From: Helicobacter sp.
Lineage (GTDB): Bacteria; Campylobacterota; Campylobacteria; Campylobacterales; Helicobacteraceae
NCBI GenBank assembly: GCA_022766795.1
Contig: JALEPE010000012.1
Span: 1 to 15,377 of the forward strand
DNA length: 15,377 nucleotides
Reading direction: 5' to 3'
The position numbers were made by a program, and so were the translations under genes. The notes beneath the pieces are model-generated. The model was not told where the DNA came from and made no database searches. It was given only the letters and a program-made list of their open reading frames with translations. Below, in pieces: positions 1 through 5,995 of the stretch; the first letter of the stretch is position 1, and the number at the start of each line of letters is the position of its first letter.

Positions 1-495
1 TGTTGCCGCGACACCAGAGAGTGAGCTAATCGCTGTGCCTGTCCCAGCAGTTGCAAGCAGTCCCACTCCACCTACTGCACCAAACCCCGCCATACCTCCA
101 GCGACTCCACCCGCTACGATTCCGCTTAATGCAGATTTTAAGGCTGTGATGACTTGCTCTATTTGGGTGATATTTTCAATGGTTTCTTTTCCGATGATTT
201 CTTGAAGTTCCTTAGAATCTTTAATATCTAGTTGATCTATAAGATTCTTATATCGCTCAAGGCTATTTTCAATGATGGATTTTTGTAGAAATCCTAGTTC
301 ATCAAACTCATCTGCAACATTTTCTTGCGCCTTTTTGAGTGTGCTTTCGGCTTTATTATAGTTTTCTGTCGCTTGATTGACTAACTCTCCAGCTTTTTTG
401 TAATTGTCGTAAGCCTCTTTTCCCTTTTTTCCTGCAAATATAACGCTTAATAAAGTTCCTCCTGCTACTGCAATAGGTATCAATGGTAATGGCAT
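1..495 (-). CDS. Coiled-coil, glycine-rich membrane-associated protein, 3' end missing
   Basis: Hypothetical protein; 165 residues are visible and the frame stays open to the window edge. The start ATG (495-493) has a good AGGAG site at 501-505. Residues 4-21 are a hydrophobic, glycine-containing segment (a membrane helix or uncleaved anchor). Residues 23-75 are highly charged and rich in Lys, Glu, Ala and Asn, as expected of a coiled coil. Residues 76-120 are amphipathic, and 122-165 are a second hydrophobic stretch with many Gly-Gly pairs, like a glycine zipper. It follows the cysteine-cluster gene by 10 bp, so the two are probably co-transcribed. I recall similar short proteins (charged helix after an N-terminal membrane segment, sometimes annotated as chemotaxis-related) beside GTPase genes, but cannot verify this. 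The function is unknown, and the charged middle makes a simple transporter unlikely. Confidence 0.7.
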   Translation of the reverse strand, partial: MPLPLIPIAVAGGTLLSVIFAGKKGKEAYDNYKKAGELVNQATENYNKAESTLKKAQENVADEFDELGFLQKSIIENSLERYKNLIDQLDIKDSKELQEIIGKETIENITQIEQVITALKSALSGIVAGGVAGGMAGFGAVGGVGLLATAGTGTAISSLSGVAAT

Positions 496-505
496 TTTGT
501 CTCCT

Positions 506-805
506 TTAATTGAATTTGTTGATTGCTTGTAACGCTTCACAAGCAGAAATGTTGAGAGCATAAAACTCACTTTTGCTAAAAAACTTCCGATACACTTTCT
601 CAAAACTCACATCTACTCTGCAAATCTCCGGACGCGTGTCGTAAATCTCACACGCATTACTCTGTAAATTTAAGTGTTTGCAGATTCCATTGCCTTTATC
701 AAACTCTTTTAATTCCGCAATATTGGAGATATTTTTGCAACAGATTCCACAATGTGTGCAAGGAAAATTCATCGTTTCATTCTCTTTACTTTGGTTAATG
801 TCCAT
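506..805 (-). CDS. YkgJ-type CxxCxxCC cysteine-cluster protein
   Basis: Small protein of the YkgJ / CxxCxxCC family, thought to bind zinc or an iron-sulphur cluster; substrates are mostly unknown. From the 805 start it has 99 residues. The signature C-T-H-C-G-I-C-C lies at residues 16-23, followed by further cysteines at about 42, 52 and 62 (in G-I-C-K-H, N-A-C-E and E-I-C-R) and one near the C-terminus. This spacing is typical of the family, which often runs to about 80-130 residues. The start is uncertain. The clear AGGAG (818-822) is 12 nt from the 805 start but exactly 5 nt from an ATG at 812 that opens only a five-codon frame. The Met at 772 (followed by N-F-P-C) is a reasonable alternative start. 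It is the first gene of a two-gene minus-strand unit with the coiled-coil membrane protein. Confidence 0.8.
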   Translation of the reverse strand: MDINQSKENETMNFPCTHCGICCKNISNIAELKEFDKGNGICKHLNLQSNACEIYDTRPEICRVDVSFEKVYRKFFSKSEFYALNISACEALQAINKFN

Positions 806-840
806 TTTTCATTTTTTCTCCTATCAATTAAATTTTCAAA

Positions 841-846
841 ATTATA
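841..846 (-). promoter_or_regulatory. Probable -10 box for the cysteine-cluster operon
   Basis: Read on the minus strand there is a perfect TATAAT preceded by TTTTG (extended -10 character), about 36-40 nt upstream of the candidate start codons. Helicobacter and Campylobacter vegetative promoters rely on the -10 box with little or no -35 conservation, which fits here. Confidence 0.55.
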
Positions 847-984
847 CAAAACCGCTTGGACAGGATTTGTCGTATAGAATGCAATGGTTTGTATTTATTA
901 GGGATTTTTTTGTTAAAGGCTACGATTCTTTGAAACTCGTAAGGACAAGAAGCAAATCATTATGTCATTGCGTCTCCCGCTTTT

Positions 985-1147
985 GTTATTGCGAGGAATG
1001 AAATGGCGAAGCAATCTATAATTAGGCATAACTTAAAGATTGTATTGTAAAATCTAAAGTATGTTGCATTATAGATTTGCGCTAAAGCGGGTGAAAATGC
1101 TACGCATTTGCACGCCACGAAAATTTTTCAAATTTTCTCGCAATGAC
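985..1147 (+). repeat. Structured 163-bp repeat, copy A
   Basis: Non-coding repeat bounded by imperfect 11-bp terminal inverted repeats: GTTATTGCGAG at 985-995 and CTCGCAATGAC at 1137-1147. Inside it, AATCTATAAT (1013-1022) is complementary to ATTATAGATT (1069-1078). Two small hairpins follow: AAATGC-TAC-GCATTT (1095-1109) and GAAAATTT-TTC-AAATTTTC (1119-1137). Copy B lies at 2426-2582 in the same orientation; 1036-1147 and 2471-2582 differ at one of 112 bases (T1064 versus C2499). No open reading frame is shared, so conservation is at the nucleic-acid level. Size, terminal inverted repeats and lack of coding fit a MITE or REP-like palindromic element. Confidence 0.85.
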
Positions 1148-1178
1148 GAAAAATAAAACGCCCTGTTTGTTACATTAT

Positions 1179-1298
1179 GGATTGCTTTGTTGCTCACTGC
1201 GTTGTCCCTTGCAATGACGAAAAACAAACCGTCACGACTTCTGCGCATTCTCGCAAGGACGCAATGGCAAATTATTCTTTTGCGAATCTTGCAAAGAC
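1179..1298. repeat. Cluster of degenerate repeat ends related to the 163-bp element
   Basis: A unit at 1179-1218 starts GGATTGC and ends CTTGCAATGAC. It resembles the 5' and 3' ends of the 163-bp repeat placed close together and read in the opposite sense. Two more decayed ends follow: CTCGCAAGGAC (1250-1260) and CTTGCAAAGAC (1288-1298). A lone GTCATTGCG sits upstream at 964-972. With copy A these fill most of the non-coding stretch between the cysteine-cluster gene and the WYL regulator (813-1386), in which I see no convincing gene. Confidence 0.6.
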
Positions 1299-1328
1299 AA
1301 ATCAAATTTTTGCTACTCAAAACAACTC

Positions 1329-1345
1329 TCGCGACAAGAGCGCGA
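1329..1345. promoter_or_regulatory. GC-rich inverted repeat just upstream of the WYL promoter
   Basis: TCGCG (1329-1333) and CGCGA (1341-1345) are separated by 7 nt. The repeat ends 12 bp before the -10 box of the regulator, where an operator would overlap the -35 region. It may instead be leftover repeat sequence, since related GC-rich words occur in the repeat cluster just upstream. Confidence 0.3.
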
Positions 1346-1354
1346 CACTTTCTA

Positions 1355-1363
1355 TGCTATAAT
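1355..1363 (+). promoter_or_regulatory. Extended -10 promoter of the WYL regulator
   Basis: TGC directly precedes a perfect TATAAT (1358-1363), giving an extended -10 (TGnTATAAT) 23 bp before the start codon. The AAAAGGAGA ribosome site follows at 1374-1382, so the 5' leader would be short. Confidence 0.65.
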
Positions 1364-1386
1364 GAATCTTTTTAAAAGGAGACAAA

Positions 1387-2336
1387 ATGAGAATGGAGCA
1401 CGATACGCTTGCAATGCGTTTGGCTTTAATCCTAAAGAAGCTCATTGGTGGCGAGAGTTTTACCATAGAGGATTTGTCGCGTGAGTTTGGGGTTAGTAAG
1501 CGCACAATTCAGCGGGATTTGAATGAGCGGTTTGATTTTTTAGAAATTGTTAGAGACAAGGAGGGAAGTTATTGTTTGGGTAAAGCTTCCTTTGGATTGT
1601 ATGGATTGCGGGATATTAGGGATTTCGCACTTTTTAGCGGTATTGGCGAGTTGTATCCAAAGCTTGATGAATCAATGCTCAATGAGATTCTAAACTCTAA
1701 AGCTTCCTCATCACCTTTTGCCCCCCCATTTTAGATGAAAACAATCAACCAACAAAGTCATTAACCCCAAAGATTCTTATCAAAAACCACCATATAGAAT
1801 CCTCCGCAAATATTGCGCATATCTTTTTGCAACTCAAACAAGCAAGTTGCGATTACCAAAAAGTGAGATTTACTTATAAAGGAAAAGATAGAGAAGCAAA
1901 TCCCTATGCGCTCACACATCATAATGGCGTTTGGTATCTACTTGCAGAGGAAAAGGAGATTTTAAAATACTTTACATTATCCAAAATTAGTTGTTTGAAA
2001 ATTTTACAAGGTTTTAAGCCGAGCAAAAAAATCATTGATGAAATCAACCAAAGCCTTACCGCTTGGGTTTCGCAAAACCCAATTTTAGTGCGTCTGTGTA
2101 TTTCTAACGCGGCAAGGGAATATATTTTTCGCAAGAATTTCTTAATAAAATATAAAATCCTAGAGGAATCGCCAACAGATTTTATCGTAGAATGCTACTT
2201 TGGTTATGTGGGCGAAGTCTTGAATCTTGTCAAGTGCTTTTTACCTTATATTAGGATTTTATCTCCAGAATCTTTGCAAGAGCAGTTTGAATATGAGCTA
2301 AAGTCTTATCTAAATTTGCAAGATTCAATGGGGTAG
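1387..2336 (+). pseudogene. HTH-WYL transcriptional regulator, frame-split at a C7 tract (possibly phase-variable)
   Basis: The 5' part (1387-1734) gives 115 residues with a DeoR/WYL-type winged helix-turn-helix at about 26-47, including V-S-K-R-T-I-Q-R-D-L. A run of seven cytosines (1721-1727) then leads straight into a TAG stop (1732-1734). The other frame is open without a stop from 1728 to 2336 and encodes the WYL ligand-sensing domain (V-W-Y-L-L-A, core W-Y-L near residues 183-185 of the joined protein) plus the WCX-like C-terminus. One extra C (or two fewer) would fuse both into 316 residues, the usual length for the family. As sequenced it is OFF or broken. The start has a good AGGAG site at 1377-1381. 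WYL regulators bind nucleotide-like ligands and often control DNA-damage, defence or metabolic genes; no target is evident here. The gene stands alone between direct repeats. A sequencing error in the homopolymer is an alternative. Confidence 0.85.
1721..1727 (+). repeat. Homopolymeric C7 tract inside the regulator gene
   Basis: Seven consecutive C bases lie after the DNA-binding half of the regulator. Length 7 gives an early stop; length 8 or 5 restores the full frame. Homopolymeric G/C tracts are the classic slipped-strand switches of Helicobacter and Campylobacter. Seven is at the short end of the switching range. Confidence 0.8.
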
Positions 2337-2425
2337 GGGATAGGGATTCTGTAATGGAATCGTGGGTATGCAAGATTATATAGATTGCCACAACCCTAAA
2401 GGGCTTTGCAATGATATGAAGCTAC

Positions 2426-2582
2426 ATTGCAAGGCATTAGTCGAAGTAATCCATAATCAGGCATAATTTGAAGATTGTATTGTAAAATCTAAAGTATGCT
2501 GCATTATAGATTTGCGCTAAAGCGGGTGAAAATGCTACGCATTTGCACGCCACGAAAATTTTTCAAATTTTCTCGCAATGAC
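2426..2582 (+). repeat. Structured repeat, copy B
   Basis: Same orientation and architecture as copy A, about 1.43 kb downstream. The first ~45 bp have diverged: the inner part of the 5' end differs by small substitutions and a 3-bp length change, and the 5' terminal repeat reads ATTGCAAGG. The last 112 bp are nearly identical to copy A. Both internal hairpins and the 3' end CTCGCAATGAC are intact. It fills the middle of the 438-bp gap between the WYL gene and hisS. Confidence 0.85.
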
Positions 2583-2610
2583 AAAGCAAGAAACATAAAG
2601 GCAATCTAAA

Positions 2611-2688
2611 GTTGTGGATTTACATTAAAGCGGGTAAATTTACTATCACAAATACACACCACGAATTCTTGCAACTTCTCGCAATGAC
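2611..2688 (+). repeat. Decayed third repeat copy (3' half only)
   Basis: This stretch aligns with the 3' half of copies A and B: TTAAAGCGGGT, then ACACACCACGAATT, then an intact CTCGCAATGAC terminus (2678-2688). Many substitutions have destroyed the internal hairpins. It lies directly after copy B in the same orientation, which suggests an older insertion or duplication. The rest of the gap to hisS has only a 7-bp stem hairpin (AGTGGAA 2691-2697 / TTCCACT 2705-2711) without a T-run. Confidence 0.6.
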
Positions 2689-2774
2689 AGAGTGGAATCC
2701 CTGTTTCCACTAATGCAGAATCTCATAAGGGTGCAGTAGTAAAGATTCCTAATTCTTACCCCACAAGGGCGCAC

Positions 2775-4085
2775 TTAAGATTCTACAACCCGCAAACACT
2801 CCACGAGGGATTCTAAACTCAAATGATTTTTTTGCTCTCCGCTTTCCATATTTTTAAGCGTATAAGTCTTTTGCGCTTCCTCCTCCTCCCCTAGCACAAT
2901 CACATATTTATAGCCCTTAGCATTCGCATACGCAAAGGATTTTTTAGGTTTCACGATTTCTGGATACACCTCAATTTTTAAGCCAAGATTCCGCAAATTC
3001 TGTGCCGCAAAATAGCCATACTCTAGCGAATGTAGCGGAATTAGCAAGGCATTTGCAACATTCACGCCCCCCTTGATTAATCCTAGCTCCTCTAATCCTG
3101 CAAGCAGTCTATCTAGCCCGATACTAGCCCCCACGCCACTTAAAGAATCGCTAGAGAAATTTTGCGTCAAATTATCATATCGCCCACCCGAGCAAACAGA
3201 ACCCAATGTGGGCAAATCCCCTAATGTCGTCTCATAAATGATTCCGGTGTAATACCCAAGCCCACGCGCAATAGAGAGATTGATTTGATAAAATTCTTGT
3301 GGAAGCAGCGAACGAAGCAGTTTGCAAAGCTCCCTTAATTCACTAATGCCCTGCTGAAATACCGCGTTTGCACTAAAGGATTCCAATTTACCTAAAAACT
3401 CTAGCGCACTGCCCTCTTGCTTTTGCGCAATAAAATCCAAAAGCATTGTAATATCCGCGTCTTGAAGAGTCGTTTTACTTTGTAATTCCTCACACACGCT
3501 CTCCCGCCCAATCTTATCAATCTTATCAAGGATTCTTAAGGTTTCAATCGTTTGCGATTCCGCACCTAAAGATTCCATCAAGCCATTAAAAATTTTGCGA
3601 TGATTTAAGGCAATCGTGAATCTCTCCACACCCAAATGGCGCAAAGTCTGATAAATCACTTGCACAATCTCCGCATCACTTCCTATGCTTTGTGTGCCAA
3701 TAAAATCAAAATCGCATTGCGTAAATTCCCTATAACGCCCTTTTTGTGCGCGTTCCCCGCGAAACACATTGCCAATGCAATACCGCTTAAAAGGCAAACC
3801 AAGCTCGTTTTTGTATTGCGAAATAAAACGCGCCAAAGGAACGGTTAAATCAAACCGCAACGCAACCTCGCGTCCTCCGTGGTCTAAGAAGTGATACATT
3901 TCCTTTTGAATCTCCTCACTCCCTTGCTTTTTTAGAATTTCTGCATATTCTAAATGCGGGGTTTCAATGGGAGAGAAACCAAAGGTTTCAAAGGATTCTA
4001 CAATGCGTTTGAGCATTTTTGATTTTGCATAAGATTCTTTGGGTAAGCGGTCTTTAAAGCCACTTAAAGTGCGTGGTGTAATCAT
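2775..4085 (-). CDS. hisS: Histidyl-tRNA synthetase
   Basis: Class II aminoacyl-tRNA synthetase that attaches histidine to tRNA-His in the cytoplasm. The start chosen is the ATG at 4085-4083 (M-I-T-P-R-T), giving 436 residues with GGAG 5 nt upstream. A 14-residue longer version would need a TTG and lacks a ribosome site. The N-terminus shows the typical P-R-T-L-S-G-F-K-D. Motif 2 (R-Y-C-I-G-N-V-F-R-G-E, through Q-C-D-F-D) lies at about 101-130. The histidine-specific A-R-G-L-G-Y-Y-T-G is at 273-281 and motif 3 (G-V-G-A-S-I-G-L-D-R-L-L) at 317-328. The anticodon-binding domain follows from about 335. It is a single gene, divergent from rpmE. Length and all key motifs look normal, with no sign of transfer. 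Confidence 0.97.
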   Translation of the reverse strand: MITPRTLSGFKDRLPKESYAKSKMLKRIVESFETFGFSPIETPHLEYAEILKKQGSEEIQKEMYHFLDHGGREVALRFDLTVPLARFISQYKNELGLPFKRYCIGNVFRGERAQKGRYREFTQCDFDFIGTQSIGSDAEIVQVIYQTLRHLGVERFTIALNHRKIFNGLMESLGAESQTIETLRILDKIDKIGRESVCEELQSKTTLQDADITMLLDFIAQKQEGSALEFLGKLESFSANAVFQQGISELRELCKLLRSLLPQEFYQINLSIARGLGYYTGIIYETTLGDLPTLGSVCSGGRYDNLTQNFSSDSLSGVGASIGLDRLLAGLEELGLIKGGVNVANALLIPLHSLEYGYFAAQNLRNLGLKIEVYPEIVKPKKSFAYANAKGYKYVIVLGEEEEAQKTYTLKNMESGEQKNHLSLESLVECLRVVES

Positions 4086-4178
4086 CTTTGCTCCAATTTC
4101 AAAATTTCTAAAAAAAGATATTAACAAAAATATGCTAAAGAATTTTAAAATTTATGCTAAATCTTAGTATTTTTTAGA

Positions 4179-4184
4179 TATGAT
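4179..4184 (+). promoter_or_regulatory. Probable -10 box for rpmE and the downstream gene run
   Basis: TATGAT lies 38 nt upstream of the rpmE start and is preceded by a T-rich stretch (AGTATTTTTTAGA), which suits the periodic-AT, -35-less promoters of this phylum. It sits in the 137-bp divergent region shared with hisS. Confidence 0.5.
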
Positions 4185-4222
4185 TTGCGCTTCATTTTAT
4201 CTAAATTTTAAAGGCTGTTATG

Positions 4223-4426
4223 ATGAAAAAAGGAATCCACCCTGAATATGTCCCTTGCAAAGTAACTTGCGTTACAAGTGGCAAAGAAATTGAAGTTTTA
4301 AGCACAAAACCCACATTAAGAATTGATATTTCCTCCTTTTGCCACCCTTTTTATACAGGTTCTGACAAGGTAGTTGATGCGACTGGAAGAGTTGAGAAGT
4401 TTAAACAAAGATACAATCTAAAATAA
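4223..4426 (+). CDS. rpmE: 50S ribosomal protein L31, C-minus type
   Basis: Large-subunit ribosomal protein L31, 67 residues, which helps bridge the subunits. The start is the second of two adjacent ATGs (4220 and 4223) and gives M-K-K-G-I-H-P-E-Y, the usual beginning. AAGG lies at 4211-4214. The conserved F-C-H-P-F-Y-T-G and the C-terminal G-R-V-E-K-F-K-Q-R-Y identify the family. Compared with E. coli L31, where cysteines 16, 18, 37 and 40 bind zinc, only the first and last counterparts remain (C16 and C38 here); the others are Thr and Ser, so zinc is probably not bound. The divergence is lineage-typical as far as I recall, not damage. It heads the eight-gene plus-strand run; rsmI follows after 15 bp. 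Confidence 0.96.
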   Translation: MKKGIHPEYVPCKVTCVTSGKEIEVLSTKPTLRIDISSFCHPFYTGSDKVVDATGRVEKFKQRYNLK

Positions 4427-4441
4427 CTCATTGATTGGGAT

Positions 4442-5275
4442 ATGGTTACTTTTCTGCCTACACCCATTGGTAACCTACAAGACATTACACTCCGCACATT
4501 AGAAGCCTTGAGAGAATGCGAGGTGCTTTTGTGTGAGGATACAAGAGTGAGTAAAAAGTTAGTTTCGCTTCTAGTGGAGCGCGGACTTTTGCCCCTCAAA
4601 GACTATCAATATTTTGCCTTTCACACACACAACCAAACGCAATTTTTAAGCCAAATTTCCTTAGAGTTTTTCAGTCAAAACATTGGTTTTTTAAGTGATG
4701 CAGGAATGCCTTGTATCAGCGACCCGGGCGTGGAGCTTGTCCGATATTTGCAAACACACAATCTGCCCTATGAGGTTTTAGGCGGGATTAGTGCGGTAAC
4801 ACTTGCTGTTGCCTTTAGTGGAATCGTGGAGAAAGAATTTTGTTTTTTGGGATTCCCTCCACATAAGCTAAAAGAACGCACACAATATCTTGCAAACGCA
4901 TTAAAAAATCCTTATCCAACAATTTTTTATGAATCGCCTCACCGCTTACTTGAAAGCTTGGAATTAATGGCACAAGTGGATAAAAATCGGCAAGTGTTTT
5001 TAGCAAAAGAATTGACAAAAAAGTATCAACAAACCTTTCAAGGCACTTTAGCGCAAATCCAAGAATCTTTAACGCAGCATAGCTCTAAGGATTCTGCATT
5101 GCTTAAAGGAGAATGGGTGATAGTGGTAAGCGGTGCGCCATTGGATACAAACGAGAATGTTTTAACACAAGAAATGTTATTAAGCCTAGAGATTCCACCT
5201 AAAATAAAAGCTAAGATTCTAGCGAAATTAAAAGGCGGAAATGCAAGTGAATATTATCAACTATTGATAAAATAA
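4442..5275 (+). CDS. rsmI: 16S rRNA (cytidine-1402-2'-O)-methyltransferase
   Basis: RsmI uses S-adenosylmethionine to methylate the ribose of C1402 in 16S rRNA, in the decoding centre. It belongs to the tetrapyrrole-methylase fold. The 277-residue length is normal. Family motifs in order are T-P-I-G-N (7-11), C-E-D-T-R (31-35), S-D-A-G-M-P-C-I-S-D-P-G (85-96), G-G-I-S-A-V (114-119) and F-Y-E-S-P-H-R (162-168). The ribosome site is weak (GGGAT directly before the ATG), so translation may be coupled to rpmE, 15 bp upstream. I recall rpmE-rsmI adjacency in other Campylobacterota. The next gene, 33 bp on, also encodes an rRNA 2'-O-methyltransferase, so the two probably serve ribosome maturation together. 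Confidence 0.95.
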   Translation: MVTFLPTPIGNLQDITLRTLEALRECEVLLCEDTRVSKKLVSLLVERGLLPLKDYQYFAFHTHNQTQFLSQISLEFFSQNIGFLSDAGMPCISDPGVELVRYLQTHNLPYEVLGGISAVTLAVAFSGIVEKEFCFLGFPPHKLKERTQYLANALKNPYPTIFYESPHRLLESLELMAQVDKNRQVFLAKELTKKYQQTFQGTLAQIQESLTQHSSKDSALLKGEWVIVVSGAPLDTNENVLTQEMLLSLEIPPKIKAKILAKLKGGNASEYYQLLIK

Positions 5276-5308
5276 ACAAAAATTTTAAGAAAAAATAGGA
5301 TAAAATCA

Positions 5309-5995
5309 ATGATTGTTTATGGAAAACGCATTGCGGAATATATCTTAGCAAATCATAGCGCAAAAATCCAAAGCATTTATCTTGCAAAAGAGATTGACAA
5401 GAAGCAATTTAGCGCATTTGCTAAGCTGAATGTCCCGCTTTTGCGCGTGGATTCCAAAAAGGCACAAGCTTTAGCAAAAGGCGGAAATCATCAGGGCTAT
5501 TTGCTAGAGATTGCACCTCTAGTGCCATTAGAGTTTAACGCAATAAAAGCTATGGACTTTGTGCTTGTGCTTTGTGGAATCAGCGATGTAGGCAATATTG
5601 GCGCACTCTTTCGCACCGCCTATGTGCTAGGAGTGAATGGAATCGTAATTTGTGGCTTAAAGGATTTTAAGCAAGAGGGTGTTTTACGCGCGAGTGCTGG
5701 GGCATTACTAGATATGCCTTTTGCCGTGATACATAATGCGTTAGATGTGGCGAATGAATTGAAATTAGCCCATTTTACCCTTTATGGAACAAACGCACAA
5801 GGCACAAACCTAATGCAAACGCCAAGCGGAAAAATAGCATTATTTCTAGGCAATGAGGGAGAAGGCTTAAGCAATAAAATCTTAAAAAAAATGGACAAAA
5901 ATCTAGCGATTCTACAAAAAAGAGAATTTGATTCCCTGAATGTCAGCGTAGCTGGTGCAATTTTAATAGATAGGATTCTAAATGGAAGATATTGA
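5309..5995 (+). CDS. rlmB: TrmH/SpoU-family RNA 2'-O-methyltransferase (RlmB-like)
   Basis: SPOUT-class methyltransferase with a trefoil knot, probably acting on G2251 of 23S rRNA like RlmB; a different rRNA or tRNA target is possible. It has 228 residues. The N-terminal substrate-binding part (1-75) starts I-V-Y-G-K and ends G-G-N-H-Q-G-Y, typical of RlmB. Motif 1 is S-D-V-G-N-I-G-A-L-F-R-T-A (92-104, with N96 and catalytic R102), motif 2 is G-N-E-G-E-G-L (181-187), and motif 3 is S-L-N-V-S-V-A (209-215). AGGA at 5296-5299 serves the ATG. Its end overlaps the next gene by 14 bp, implying coupled translation. An eight-A run at 5884-5891 lies in frame and breaks nothing. Confidence 0.93.
   Translation: MIVYGKRIAEYILANHSAKIQSIYLAKEIDKKQFSAFAKLNVPLLRVDSKKAQALAKGGNHQGYLLEIAPLVPLEFNAIKAMDFVLVLCGISDVGNIGALFRTAYVLGVNGIVICGLKDFKQEGVLRASAGALLDMPFAVIHNALDVANELKLAHFTLYGTNAQGTNLMQTPSGKIALFLGNEGEGLSNKILKKMDKNLAILQKREFDSLNVSVAGAILIDRILNGRY

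Noticed and set aside
678..1375. Several open frames of 60-107 codons on both strands across the repeat region
   Set aside because: They lie within repeat copies, lack ribosome sites, have implausible composition and overlap the cysteine-cluster gene in antisense. They are not real genes.
1827..2336. A separate 169-residue gene for the WYL domain alone
   Set aside because: Its first codon is TTG inside an open frame that extends back to the C-tract, there is no ribosome site, and the residues before it align with the linker expected between HTH and WYL domains. It is the 3' half of one gene.
985..2688. CRISPR array or similar spacer system
   Set aside because: The repeat units are about 160 bp, spaced irregularly, and show graded decay. 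There are no short regular repeats or spacers and no cas genes.
2691..2711. Hairpin AGTGGAA / TTCCACT as a terminator for hisS or the WYL gene
   Set aside because: The 7-bp stem is real, but neither side has a T-run, so intrinsic termination is not supported.
4086..4127. A 14-residue N-terminal extension of histidyl-tRNA synthetase
   Set aside because: It would start at TTG without a ribosome site. The ATG at 4085 has GGAG 5 nt upstream and gives the usual N-terminus.
5884..5891. A8 tract in the RlmB-like gene as a phase-variation or slippage site
   Set aside because: The frame is intact on both sides and A8 is common in this AT-rich genome. Without length variation there is no case.
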